Of a stretch of 64,000 nt of DNA, positions 46,501-58,513 are shown piece after piece; within the stretch, counting starts at the first letter, position 1; each line of letters starts with the position of its first letter. The translations under genes were made by a program, and so were the position numbers. Origin of the DNA: Parastagonospora avenae f. sp. tritici 18332-5 (Eukaryota; Ascomycota; Dothideomycetes; Pleosporales; Phaeosphaeriaceae). The notes below the pieces were generated by a model that was not told the DNA's origin, searched no databases, and was given only the letters and a program-made list of their open reading frames with translations. Location of the stretch: contig JAFJTR010000049.1 in assembly GCA_022559985.1 (NCBI GenBank), positions 62,001 through 126,000 on the forward strand, given 5' to 3'.

Positions 46501-48397
46501 AGCTTTTGCGTCAAATGGCTTGCAGGGTCCGGTCGGGCTCAGAAAAGATGCACCGGCAAGGTTTTGGTAAACGCCTGGTTCACTAATGGTGTTTGTGCCA
46601 CCAGCTAGTGCGGCAGTGACCTCTCCAGATAGGATGGCGCGACATGCCGTGTGGATGGCAACTGCAGATGCAGAACAAGCTGTGTCGAGCGTGAGCGAGG
46701 GTCCGAGCCATCCGAAATAATGTGAGAGCTTTCCAGCTACAAAAGAACGAAGGGTTCCGGTTGCTGTGAACGCATTTGGTGCATGGTGCGAAGTGTTTGC
46801 CACGTAGTCGTTGCCGCACATGCCAATATAACAGCCAATGTTGTTCGATTCCGCAGCCGGTACTTTAAGATTGGTGTCGTTATTGTCGTTGAAGTAGCCC
46901 GACATTTCCACGGCTTGGTAAGCACACTGGAGTAACAACCTCTGCTGAGGATCCATGCCTGTGCTCTCCCTTGGCGTCTTCTTGAAGAACTTGTGGTCAA
47001 AGTCCTCAACACCATCGATAAAATTCCCATACCACTTCCTGCTGGGATCGTTTTCGCGGAAGGTGGTCTCGAAGGTGAATTTGTCTTCCGACACGAGTTT
47101 GTGCTGTGATTTTCCCGACACGAGGAGATCCCAAAATTCAGTGACAGAGGAAGCCCCCGCAACGTTGATTGACACTCCAATGACAGCAACGTCGCTTGGG
47201 TTTGACCGTAGCATTGGCGCAGTGGTATCGTCAAAGTATGTGAGTCGTCCAGAAAGACCGCTAAGAAGACTCGTTGGGATGCAACGTTCGCCGAAGGAGA
47301 CGAAAGACGTGGTATCGGAGAGATAGGACGATCTAAGTTCGGATACGACGCTGAACCATTCACACCTTTGCAATAGTATGGATTGGAGTGCAATCTTGTG
47401 AAGGCTCATCTGGTTCCTGAGCATGGTATCGTCAGTGGCCGTCCTTGATGGGATCCTCAATGTAGATGTAGGGAACATAAACGCGGGGTTTTTGTCGCAA
47501 AAACTGATCACAGACTCGAAAGCGTCGTGGTGGTCAGATTTGCTGTGGAAACGCCCTGATAGGGCAAGTTCTGTGATGGCAAAACCAGCATTTTGCAAGG
47601 CGTGTTGGAGTGGCTCTAGGGCTGAGACTGTTGTGGTGAGTGATACACGGGTTGTATCATACGCTACAGAAACATAGGCCTGCATAGAGATGTGTGTTAG
47701 AATCGGTATTTCTGATGAAGTGAAGGAAACTCGATGATGGCTCATGTTGCTAGGGTAAACTTACATCTGGAAACTTCGCAAGGATACATTCCAAATCCTT
47801 ATAGCTGTCTCTGGATTCATCACGTTTCCACGCGACAGAAAAGGTTTTCGATGGGCCCCTCAAATCTTGTTGCTGCTGTTTGTCTACAATACAGCCAGCA
47901 AGCATCGCCAAGCGCAAGGCGACGCTAGCGTTTTGCGTGAACACTGTGTCCGGGCAATCGTGCGAAAGAGAGACAGCAAAGGCAGATAGGAGTCCAATGC
48001 AAAATCCCACTGTCTCTCCAACCATGAGCTGTGCTTGCATAGCATCTTGGCTATCATTAAAAGCTCTATACTGAGCAAGCTGTGAGATGACAACAAGGGG
48101 AGCAAGGATAGAATTGGGCAAACGTTCCCTATCCAGAACCAAATGGCCCGTCTCTAACCACGATGCTAAGTTGGCGATCTGCGCTTCGCTAGCATTGTCA
48201 TATAGATGAGGACATTCGGTCACCAGGGACTGATAATGAAAAGGTAACGAGGTCAGCACTTTTCCGACCCAGGCATACTGTTGGGAACCAGAAATGGTGG
48301 CTCGAAGTGTAGAGAGGTTGGATTGCGAGAGTGACGGTGAGAGAGGCCCGAATAGAACCACGATTGGCTTATTTGGGCCGAGCTTTGACGACGACAT
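40505..48397 (-). CDS. Non-reducing polyketide synthase (SAT-KS-AT-PT-ACP-CMeT-R)
   Basis: An iterative type I synthase making a C-methylated aromatic polyketide released reductively as an aldehyde. Three exons (47765-48397, 41815-47679, 40505-41764; introns of 85 and 50 nt) join in frame to 2585 aa. Domains: SAT with GFCIG (Cys133) and a GRFH motif past intron 1; KS with DTACSAS (Cys546), EAHGTGTPVGDP; AT with GHSFGE (Ser997); PT with GHTIAGVASICPA (His1316) and Asp near 1494; one ACP with GVDSLMG (Ser1685); CMeT with ILEMGAGTGGTT (from 1976); reductase R with TGATGSLG (about 2212) and YGDAK (Tyr2381, Lys2385). All visible active residues are kept. There is no thioesterase. SAT plus the divergent reducing synthase suggests it takes a reduced acyl starter, as SorB and AfoE do. 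Its three pieces could be mistaken for three genes, but the junctions restore family sequence. Confidence 0.95.
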
Positions 48398-48477
48398 GCT
48401 TGATAGACGGATATCCTGTTTGTAAGAATGTGTTAAGGCGATATCGAGGAAGTGGTGTTCCTTCGAGGTGTGTAGGG

Positions 48478-48483
48478 TATATA
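48478..48483 (-). promoter_or_regulatory. TATA-like element of the non-reducing PKS
   Basis: TATATA lies 81-86 bases before the start codon of the minus-strand synthase. Distance and orientation fit a core promoter; the match is short. Confidence 0.4.
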
Positions 48484-48765
48484 GGTAACGAGAGGTATAC
48501 GGTTATTGCCGTACAAATGAAAGAGGGGACGGAAGTATGATTTAAAAATGCAGTATCAGACTCATGAGGTGGTTCAAGCTATCGTCCTGCTTTAGTGTGA
48601 AGACTCTGTAATGCTACAAGATGGGGAAAACTCGTCTGTAGTCAATGTGAGAAATATATGTACCTTTCCACCTCAGCAATGAACTGACCGTGGATCTTCC
48701 CAATCATACGATTCTAGACTTTGAAAACATGGCGTTCCTGCTAAGACCGCTAACAATGTCTCTGG

Positions 48766-48913
48766 TGCGGTTGGTCTTGGCTCTGAGATACTCGGAGTAA
48801 CTGTTCGGACTCTCCCAACCACCGCAGCCCCACTCCATACCACACCCACTAACCGAGAACTGCACTAATCAACTGCGAACTCCAACATCTTAGCATGTTC
48901 CGGTAATTTCCCG
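48766..48913. promoter_or_regulatory. Candidate Zn2Cys6 binding region
   Basis: CGG triplets start at 48768, 48793, 48806 and 48901, with CCG at 48822 and 48911. The pair 48901-48913 is an inverted CGG-N7-CCG; the pair 48793-48808 is a direct CGG-N10-CGG. The flanks TGCGGTTGG (48766) and CCAACCACCGCA (48815) are partly complementary. Such triplet pairs are the classic targets of binuclear zinc regulators, one of which is encoded in this cluster. Binding is inference. Confidence 0.35.
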
Positions 48914-49249
48914 GTTCTACAGGTGCCGTAGTCGCGGAGCTTCTCAGGCCCGGCTAGGCGGTCCTAATGGGGTGCGATATGTTACCCAAGTTAATGCTAC
49001 ACTAACGCAAGTCTATAAGTGTCGTATGAAGACACGTCTGTCCTACAGTAAACGCTATCTTGATTCACGAGTCCCTCACTATCCGATAACTTTCAGCTGC
49101 GGTTCAACGTGTTTCAATATATCGTCCTACTTCGTTGTTCCAGTCGATACCACAGTGGGCACACGTTGACCAATTCTTCACGACGAACCAACACATTTTA
49201 TTGCCCATCCATCTCTGTCACAGTTCTTATTCATATACCTTCAATAATC

Positions 49250-52200
49250 ATGTCGGCACCCAGTGTTCCTATCGCCATCATTGGCATGAGCTGCCATTTC
49301 GCTGGCGGTGCAACCGACCCTGAGAAACTTTGGGAACTCTGCGCTGAAGGCCGAACAGGCTGGAGCGAGGTCCCCAGTGACAGGTTCAATATTGACGGTC
49401 ACTACCACCCTCGCCCTGATAATCTCAATACTACAAACGTCAAGGGAGCGTGTTTCCTTGATGAAGACGTTGGCAACTTTGACGCCACGTTCTTCAACCT
49501 TCCTGCCGAGACAGCTGCAGTGAGTAACTATATTATTACATTCTGCGATTTGTCCTGACAGCAAACAGTGTTTGGACCCTCAGTTTCGGCTCATGCTCGA
49601 AGGCACATACGAAGCTTTCGAGAATGCAGGGCTTACAATGGACGACGTGATTGGTTCCAACACATCTGTCTACGCAGGCTCTTTCTTCAAGGACTATCAC
49701 GATGCTGGGCTTCGCGATGTCACAACATTGCCCCGTTTCTTTCTTGTCGGTGTTGGTTCTGCCATGGCATCGAACCGTCTGTCGCACTACTTCGATTTAC
49801 GAGGAGCATCAATGTCCATTGATACCGGATGCTCGACAACGCTGACTGCTCTACACCAAGCATGCAATGACCTCCGGAACCATGAGTCAAGCATGTCCGT
49901 CGTTTCCGGCGCAAATCTAATGCTGAACCCAGACATGTTCATTACAATGTCCTCTATCGCATTGATATCAAAGGATGGCCGATCTTTTGCTTTCGATAGT
50001 CGTGCGAACGGATACGGGCGTGGAGAAGGTGCAGCGACGATTGTCTTGAAGCGTCTTGATGACGCCATTCGCGACGGCGACCCTATTCAATGCGTCATCA
50101 AAGAAACAGGTCTAAATCAAGACGGAAAGACAGAGACAATCACCACCCCCAGCCAAGCTGCACAAATTGAGCTCATGCGTCGAGTGTACAAGAAAGGCGG
50201 GTTAGATCCGAAAGACACCGGCTATTTTGAGGTATGTGCCCTCGACGTTCCATGAACAATTACCCCCGCGCTAACCTCACCCAGGCCCACGGCACCGGAA
50301 CACCCACAGGAGATCCCCTTGAGGTCGGCGCCATTGCTGCAGTATTTAAGGGTTCGAGATCAACCGATACTCCGCTGCCTATTGGATCAATCAAGCCAAA
50401 TGTTGGGCACACGGAATGTGCATCCGGCCTGGCCAGTATTGTCAAGGTCGTCAAAGCAATTGAAAAGGGATTAATTCCCCCGGCGGCAAACCTGGAGACC
50501 ATCAACCCGAAGTTGAAACTTGGAGAGTGGAATCTAAAGGTGAGCCTCCTACTAGTAGGCTAGTTATGATATCACATGAGGTACTAACGCGATTTCCCTT
50601 GCAGATCCCCCGCACTACTGAACCCTGGAATTCATCTCTCCGCCGCGCCTCAGTCAACAACTTTGGATACGGTGGCGCAAACTCGCATGTCATTCTCGAG
50701 AACTACACCCCTACCGATCGTGCCTTCCCGACTACCACTTCACTCCCATCAAAGCTCTACGTACTTAGCGCCAAGGATGAGCACGCTGCTGAAGCGATGG
50801 TCGCAAACCTACGTGACCATCTATGCAATGTCCAGGATAGCCTGTCCTATCAGAACGACCTCGCATACACTCTTGGAGAACGCCGCTCAGCGTTCCCTTG
50901 GGTAGCAGCAACCTCTGCGTCATCAATTCCTGAATTAGTCCGACTTATCGATGCCGGAAAAATGAAACCAAGACGTAGAAACGATCCTCCCAGACTTGGT
51001 TTCATTTTCACGGGCCAGGGAGCTCAGTGGTGGGCCATGGGACGCGAACTTATCCATGCCTATCCAGTCTTTCGTGAGACGCTCTATGAGGCGGATGTTT
51101 ATTTGCGCGAGTTTGGCGCCACATGGAGCTTGATAGAAGAGCTACACCAAAGCCAGCAGACGACGCGGGTCAACGAAGCAGCTCTTGGTCAGCCAGTGTG
51201 TGTTGCCGTGCAAATTGCACTGGTTCGCCTGTTGGAGTCCTGGGGCGTGAAGCCAACGGCAGTGAGCAGTCACTCCAGTGGCGAGATTGCAAGTGCGTAC
51301 GCTGCAGGCGTCTTCAGTCTCCGAAGCGCTATGGGTGTAGTCTATGCTCGTGGTAATCTTGCTGCTGACGTAGCAACGTATTCAAATCTTGGCCCCGGCG
51401 GAATGATGGCTGTCGGCCTCGGTGTCGCCAACGCACAGAAGTACGTAGAGCGCGTTACTGCCGGCCGTGTCATTGTCGCATGCCAGAACAGTCCTTCGAG
51501 CGTAACCATCTCTGGAGATCTTTCTGGTATCGACGAACTTGAGGTGCTCCTGAAGGCGGACCAAGTATTTGCGCGAAAGCTCCAGGTGCCTGCAGCCTAC
51601 CACTCCCACCATATGGAGCCCCTTGCAAAGCCTTACGCAGAGTGGCTGAACGCAAACATCAAGCCAGAACCACGGATGAGTAACGTCATCTACTCTTCAC
51701 CCACTACTGGGCAGCGGATGTCAAATGTGGAAGAAATCGGTGCCGCAGATCATTGGGTAAGAAGTCTCACGCAGCCGGTACTATTCGTTGATTCTTTTAC
51801 CAACATGTGCTTTTCTGCCTCAGGAGAGCCCAGCGCCGTCGATATGGTCATTGAGCTCGGCGCACACCCCGCTCTCTCTGGACCTATCCAGGACATAACA
51901 ACACTTGAAGCCTTCAATGATTCCACAGTTGGCTATGCCAGCTGCTTGGTACGCAAGAAAAATGCTGTCGACACAATGCACGTACTAGCGTGTGACCTAA
52001 TTCATAAAGGATTCCCATTGATGATGTCCGGAGTCAACCTTACAGTTCAGGGTCGAGTATTGACCGATCTCCCTAAATACGCCTGGAACCATCAACTTCG
52101 TCACTGGTACGAACCGCGAATGAACAGGGCACATCGCATGTTATCCGAGGGCCCTCACGACCTGCTTGGGTCTCTCGTCACTGGTACCAACCGCATGAAT

Positions 52201-55200
52201 CCTTCGTGGCGCCATGTCATCAAGCCTTCCTCCATGCCTTGGATAACCGACCACAAGCTTCAAGGTACGACTGTGTATCCTGGAGCAGGCTTCATTTGCA
52301 TGGCACTTGAAGGTCTCATACAAGCTCAGCAGCATAGTGGTAAAGATGCGTCGGGATACCGCCTGAGGGACATCGACATGCTCGCTGCATTGGTCATCCC
52401 AGAGGGCGAAAATGGCGTCGAAGTTCAATTATCGCTCAAGCCATGCAGTGACAAAGCTATTGACGCTAGGGGTTGGAAAGAGTTCCAGGTGTTCTCCGTT
52501 ACCCACGACGATCAGTGGGCCGAACACTGCCGCGGTCTCGTTTGCATCGAGAACGATGGCAAGAGCACCCCGAAGTCCCCTGTGGCTGTCCGCGAAAGGA
52601 ACGATTATCGCATTCGTGTCAGCCCGTCAGAGGTTTATGACTCCATGCATCGCGTAGGCATCCAACATGGTCCCATCTTCCAAAACTTGAAGGCAGTGCA
52701 AGCTCGCCCGCAAGGTTCTTTGGCTACCATCCAGATTGCCGACACGGAAGCTATAATGCCGTATCAATTTGAGCACTCACACGTCATTCATCCAACCACG
52801 CTTGATACCATGTTCCAGGCGATCTACGCCGCTCTACCTGCCGCCGGAGCACAACTACCATCTGCACAAGTCCCACGATCCATCAAGAACTTGTGGATTT
52901 CGGGAGACATCAAGCGGGGCTCGTCTGCCACTTTCGATGCCTTCTCTGAAGTCCGCGACAATGACAAACAGGGCTTCAGGGCTGCAGTCACAGTCGTTGA
53001 TGGTGACGAAGGTGAAGTAGTCGTCACAATCGAAGACTTCCTCTTTCAATCCATTGGCGATGCTATTAGCAAGCGCGAGCCGTGCGAAAACGACAAATTC
53101 CTAACTTCAAAGTGGGTTCCATATCTACCAACGATGAAGCTAGAAGTACTCACGCAGCATCTGGCTTGTGAACCCGATCTTACTGAGGTACAAGCATTGG
53201 CCGATACAAAGTTAGTATGCTCCTGGTTCCTCAAGGATGCTCTTGCAAACATGACTGCGGAAGAGATCTCTGGCATTCAAGGCCACTTCAAGCGTTACTA
53301 TGTTTGGATGAAGGCCCAGGCTTTCGCAAGTCAGGTTGCTCCTGTCAGGCCAGAGGAGAAGGCTACACTCATCGCAAAGGTCGCAGCTGATACTGCCAAC
53401 GGAGCACTTATGTGCAACGTAGGACCACACTTGGCGGATATCCTGTGTGGACGCGTACCACCATTAGAATTGATGCAGGACAACGACTTGCTGCAACGCT
53501 TCTACGACGAATGCGTGAAGCTCGATCGCAGCAGAAACCAAATGGCGGAGCTGGTTCGACTCAATGCCTTGAAGTATCCTCGCGCTAAGATACTGGAGAT
53601 TGGCGCAGGGAGCGGCGGCTCAACATATAATGTTCTCAACGCACTGGGCGCCGAAAATCCCCTTTGCGCTTCATACGACTTTACCGATGTTTCCGACACC
53701 TTTTTCGAGGCCGCCGAAGAGAATCTCGCAGGATGGAAGAGCTTGTTGTCGTTTCAAACTCTAGACATCGAGCGGGATCCTTCGACGCAGGGCTTTGATG
53801 CTGGCACGTACGATCTTGTTATTGCCTCGCAGGTATTACACAGAACAACATCCGTGGACGTGACCATGGCCAATGTGCGCAAGTTGCTCAAGCCGGGTGG
53901 CAACCTCATCATTATTGAGCGCACCCACGACCGGCCAGACTTCCAAATGACGTTTGGTCTGCTGTCTGATGAGTGTCTCGGTGACGAAGAGTACCGGTTG
54001 TTGACTCCATCTTTGACCGTTGATGCGTGGAACGAAGCACTTCAGAAGAACGGCTTTACTGGACTAGATGTTCAAGTTCGCGACTGCGAGTGCGATGATC
54101 TCTATTCCTACAGCGTCATGATGTCATCCACGGATACTGTGGTCTCTTCATATCATCAAGAAGTTGTCATCGCCATCCCTACGCTGGCACCGCCTAAAGA
54201 ATGGCTAGAGAGCTTGACTAATGCTGTTGCCGCTATAACCAAGTCGAAGCCCACAGTTCAGCCATATGACACTCTTGAATGCGAAGGAAAGGTTGTTGTC
54301 TTCCTCCCTGAGGTCTTGAATCAACTTCTGGTCACTCCAGATGATGCGCAATTTTCTGCAGTAAAGAACGTCTGCACCAAGTCAAAGGGCATGCTCTGGG
54401 TTACCAGAGGTGGAACAATGGAAAGCGCTGACCCGTTTGCAAGTTTGGCTTCAGGCTTCCTTCGCATACTTCGACTAGAATACTCAGGCAAGCTTCTGGC
54501 CACTCTTGACCTCGACTCGAGCACGGACGTCTGGTCCGCCTCTGCAGTCTCAGCCATCAGCAGTGTTTATGCAAGCTTCTTCGCCAACGCCGGTGAGAAT
54601 AAGCCCCGCGACTTCGAGTTCGCTGAGCGTAAGGGCGTCGTCAATGTCTTGCGGTACTTCAAGGACCACGCACGAAATGAGGTGTGGTTTCCGGACACAA
54701 CTGAGGCAAACACCGCGGTGTCACAGAAGTTCATCGACAGCTCGATTCAGCTCATGGTGGAAAATCCCGGCCATCTAGACAGCCTTGTATTCGCACCTAG
54801 GCTCGATCAGTCAAACGTAGATGTCGCGACCGATGAGCTCGAAATATGTCCCCAAGCTTACGGCATCACACCCCGCGACGTTGGTGCTGCAACAAACACC
54901 TTGCGAGACCGAACCTTGGGTTTTGAGTGTGCAGGCACAGTAACAAAGGTTGGCGTTTCTGCCTCGCTGGAGGGTTACAAGGTCGGCGACCGTGTTGCAG
55001 TATTAGTCAACGGCAAATTTGGCAACAGAGTTCGTGTTCCTTGGACCAGCGCAGTACGCATTCCCGCCGCCATGAGCTTCGAGCTGGCTTCCGCCCTTCC
55101 TATGGCTTATGCAACAGCCTGGATCACACTCATGGATGTTGCTCGCACCCAAAAAGGAAACACCGTTCTGATCCACGACGCTGGCTCGGCTGTTGGTCAA

Positions 55201-56942
55201 GCTGCAATTTCCCTTGCGAAATATGTCGGCGCAGAGATCTTTGCCACAGTCAACGATGCGGAGCATGGCAGCTTTCTAAGGCGCGTCCTTGGCATCAAGG
55301 CCGACCATATCTTCCCAAGTACAGATTCTACCTTTGCCACAGCCATTTCACGCATGACGAAAGGCCGCGGTGTAGACATCGTACTCAACACACTCGAAGG
55401 ATCCCTTTTGCACAAAACGCTCGAATGTGTCGCACCTCTTGGCTACTTCTTTGAGCTCGGAAAGAGAGATTTGGAGCAGAATAGTCGTCTCAATATAGGC
55501 GCTTTTGCTCGCGGTATCACATTTTCAGCAATCGATATCGCTATGTTGGCACAGCATAAGGGACGACAGGTTCATCAGGCTTTGACGTCTGCACTGGAAC
55601 TCATGATGTCAAGGAAGATCCGTGGTGTTTCGATCGCTGTGCACGATATTTCAGATGTCGTCCTGGCTTTCCGCAATGCACAGTCCAGCGGATCATTAGG
55701 AACAGTGGTTCTATCAGTGAAGCCTGATAGTATGGTACCAGTACGTATACCACATTGCACTACTCAACAATTGGAGATCATACATTGACATGCAAGAAGG
55801 TTACTCGCCAGATGCCTAGCGTGAAGTTGCACTCGGACGCGTCTTACGTCGTCGTCGGTGGCTTCGGAGGCATTGGTCAGAGCATCTGTCTCTGGCTAGC
55901 CGAACATGGAGCCAGGAATCTTATCGTACTCTCCCGAAGTGCTAACGCAGCCGATAAGACAGCGCCTCTCCTAAATGACCTGCACAATCTGGGATGTCAA
56001 GTCAAGTGTGTTGCTTGCGATATTGCGAACGAAGACGATGTCTTGCGTGCCGTTGAAGCCTGCAAAGACATGGCTCCCATCCGCGGAGTGATCCAGGGCG
56101 CTATGGTCCTCCGCGATTCGATTTTGGAGCAGATGTCTCTTGCCGACTACACGACCGGCCTCCGTCCCAAGGTGCAAGGAACCTGGAATCTCCACACAGC
56201 GTTCGAAGCTACGCCCCTAGACTTCTTCGTCATCCTCTCTTCTATTGCTGGTATCATCGGCATTGCATCCCAATGCAACTATGGCGCAGGCGGTGCATTC
56301 CAAGATGCGCTGGCTGCACATCGCACAAGCCGAGGGCTACCTTGTGTTTCCATCGACATTGGGGCTGTCAAGAACGTCGGATACGTCGCCGAGCATGACG
56401 AGACGCACAATTATCTCAAGAAACAGGGTCACATGGTACTTTCTGAGGGCGATGTTATGAAATCTCTCGCCTGTGCCATTACCTCGCCATTCGCGACTCA
56501 GCTCGTCTTCGGCATCAACACAGCACCCAGCAGTGCGCTATGGGATGAAGGCCCCGCGTCCCGCGATCTCCGCTTCTGGCCCGCTAAGTACCGATCTACA
56601 GGCAACGAGAGTGCGGATACCGGCATGGCCGACACACTTGCTAGTCATATTGCACGCGCGTCGTCTCTCGAGGAAGCTGCTGCTGCGGTAGCCGGAGAGA
56701 TTACAGCCAAGATCATGGACATTTTCATGATTCCGGAAGCAGAGGTGTTTCCAAACAAGCCAATGGCTGATTTCGGTGTGGACTCGTTGACGGCGGTGGA
56801 ACTGAGGAATACGTTGGCGACGAAAGCTGATGCGGAGGTGTCTATCTTTGATATTATGCAGAGTCCTAGTTTGAGTGCGCTGGCGCTGTCGATTGCGGCG
56901 AAGAGCGCGCATCTTAGTTCTGCGCTGGTTGTTGCTTCTTAA
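49250..56942 (+). CDS. Highly reducing polyketide synthase (KS-AT-DH-MT-ER-KR-ACP)
   Basis: An iterative type I synthase that builds a reduced, possibly methylated acyl chain. Five exons (49250-49519, 49569-50231, 50285-50539, 50605-55740, 55797-56942; introns of 49-65 nt) join in frame to 2489 aa. Domains: KS with DTGCSTT (Cys178), AHGTGTPTGDP, NVGHTE; AT with SHSSGE (Ser620); DH with DHKLQGTTVYP (His946) and LDTMFQ (Asp1130); MT with ILEIGAGSGG (from 1392); ER with GFECAGTV and LIHDAGSAVGQ; KR with VVGGFGGIGQS (about 2129); ACP with GVDSLTAVE (Ser2438). No release domain follows the ACP, so the chain probably passes to the SAT of the divergent synthase. Two changes stand out: the AT elbow has Ser618 where Gly is usual, and the ER dinucleotide loop reads GSAVG instead of GGVG-type sequence. 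Confidence 0.95.
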
Positions 56943-57378
56943 GTAGAGCGAATAGTAACTATCACTTTCACGAATCCTTTAACTGCGCCCAGTATAGTAT
57001 TTCGAGATCAGTGATAGTTAAATGACTAATCGAGCCTCCACACCACTTCATTGCCGCGTTCAACAATTGCACAGCGATGTGCTGAAATTACCTACCGCTT
57101 TTATGCAGCTCCCGCAGTGTAATGGAAAGGCACGTTATGTACCATCCTTCGCTATTCTGCTGTCCGCAGTCTTAGCTATGATAGATGGTCTGCCTTCCAT
57201 AGATGGTTGCGCCGTCCATGGTCTTGGCTGGAAGGCGGGCCTTGGCTGGATGGTGTGTCACGTGATGTAGTGACACAGCCCGGATCTAGTGACACAGCCC
57301 CGCTGTGGGCGTCCTTTGTTGGTCCTTGTCGTTCGACCCAAGAGCCCCAGCTCTTGGATCGTAACACTTATAGGCTTG

Positions 57379-57497
57379 GGTTCAACACAGCTCCCGGCCC
57401 CTGCTAGCGCTCGGCAGCATCTTATCCACTTGGACCACGTGCGCGAGCTTATGTGCTTCGGTTCAACGCAGCTCCCGTCCCCTGCTAGCGCTCGGCA
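57379..57497. repeat. 38-nt direct repeat pair, member of a dispersed family
   Basis: Copies at 57379-57416 and 57460-57497 differ at only 2 of 38 positions. The core at 57475-57495 is matched, in reverse complement and with one mismatch in 21, at 62617-62637 in the tandem repeat beyond the regulator. Both sites also share a downstream AATATACGGTA/AAATACGGTA-like stretch. Confidence 0.75.
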
Positions 57498-57790
57498 CAG
57501 CTGGGAGAAATATACGGTATGCAAGTCCCCCCGATGAACGTAAGCATAACGTACTTGGCGTGCAATAGCTAGATCGAGGGTTTTCTCAATGTCGGATTGG
57601 CCAAACCCCCATGGGTTGGCTCTTGCACGCTGCATACGCTATGCTTTCGTTTGTGTCGGCGCTTCTTCGATAACGGAAACTATTGCGACAGACACCAGGG
57701 TCTAGCATGTGACGATCGCTCCGCATTAGAACCTTACACAGTAGAAGTTAGAAACATGCAATTTCGGATAGCCGCTTCTATCTCCATCAC

Positions 57791-58457
57791 AGGCCGATAG
57801 GGAAGTCGAGCCGACGTCAGCCTAGTGATTAGCCAATAAGTAAAGAGCGAATTGTTAGGCCGAATCACTAAGGAGTCTAAGAAGTAACAAGCAATCAGAC
57901 GTGCACGTGATTAATGAGGAGCGAGGCCAACCAACAAGGAGAAGGGCTTCAACGAGGAGATTAGCTTTAACGAAGAGACGTGCTTCAACGAGATAGGCTT
58001 TTCAACGGGCTAGAAGCTGTCAATGAGAACTTACAACGTACAGAGGATGCATATTTGATGTAGATACGCTGTCAGGCACACTTTACTAGCCAATCGAACT
58101 TGCAGGATTCGCTTACAACACTAGGTGAAGCCAATAAGAGATGGAGCCACCAGCCACCCCCTCAAGGATCCACATTAAATACTCATCCTCCGTACATTGT
58201 ACGTGACACGCTCAGGCTACACTAATCGATAGCAAGGAACACCAAAACTACATGCCCGGACCAAAAAGGACATCTCTGCACGGCACCAGCAAGGGCTATA
58301 GAGGTAATTATTGCCCCGTGTTAGATAAGGACGTAGCGGCGATTTAGACGTTCCTTCGGGAAAACTACTGACCCTTCGGGACCGCTGCGCAGTCAGACCG
58401 ATGTACAGGTATATCTGTAGATCACGGGCCGATGCGAAAGTCGGACCGACGTAAGCC
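57791..58457. repeat. Diverged 32-nt dispersed pair
   Basis: The segments 57791-57822 and 58426-58457 agree at 25 of 32 positions by eye, both ending in a GACGT.AGCC motif. The coordinates span both copies and the unrelated DNA between them. Confidence 0.5.
57945..58012. repeat. 18-nt degenerate tandem repeat
   Basis: Four imperfect units start with GCTTCAACGAG-like sequence (GCTTCAACGAGGAGATTA, GCTTTAACGAAGAGACGT, GCTTCAACGAGATAG, GCTTTTCAACGGG). The array is non-coding. Confidence 0.6.
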
Positions 58458-58513
58458 AACCCCGGGTGGCGTCAGCCAAGCTCGGGGAGCGTTAGCTAAG
58501 CCCGGGGAGCGTT
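58454..58513. repeat. 20-nt tandem repeat, three units
   Basis: Three exact-length 20-nt units follow directly: AGCCAACCCCGGGTGGCGTC, AGCCAAGCTCGGGGAGCGTT and AGCTAAGCCCGGGGAGCGTT. The last two differ at 2 positions. Confidence 0.75.

Larger units (their letters stand above)
48398..49249. promoter_or_regulatory. Shared divergent promoter of the two polyketide synthases
   Basis: These 852 bp separate the start codons of the two synthases, so a pathway regulator could control both from here. A cluster of CGG/CCG triplets lies in the middle, including CGG-N7-CCG and CGG-N10-CGG arrangements of the kind bound by Zn2Cys6 proteins. No coding sequence was seen. Confidence 0.6.

Noticed and set aside
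47750..48397. A separate small gene for the SAT fragment
   Set aside because: The frame runs into a GTAAGT donor and continues in phase after an 85-nt intron with the rest of the SAT domain.
55755..56942. A separate ketoreductase gene downstream of the reducing PKS
   Set aside because: A 56-nt intron joins it in phase to the ER region; it holds the KR and ACP of the same enzyme.
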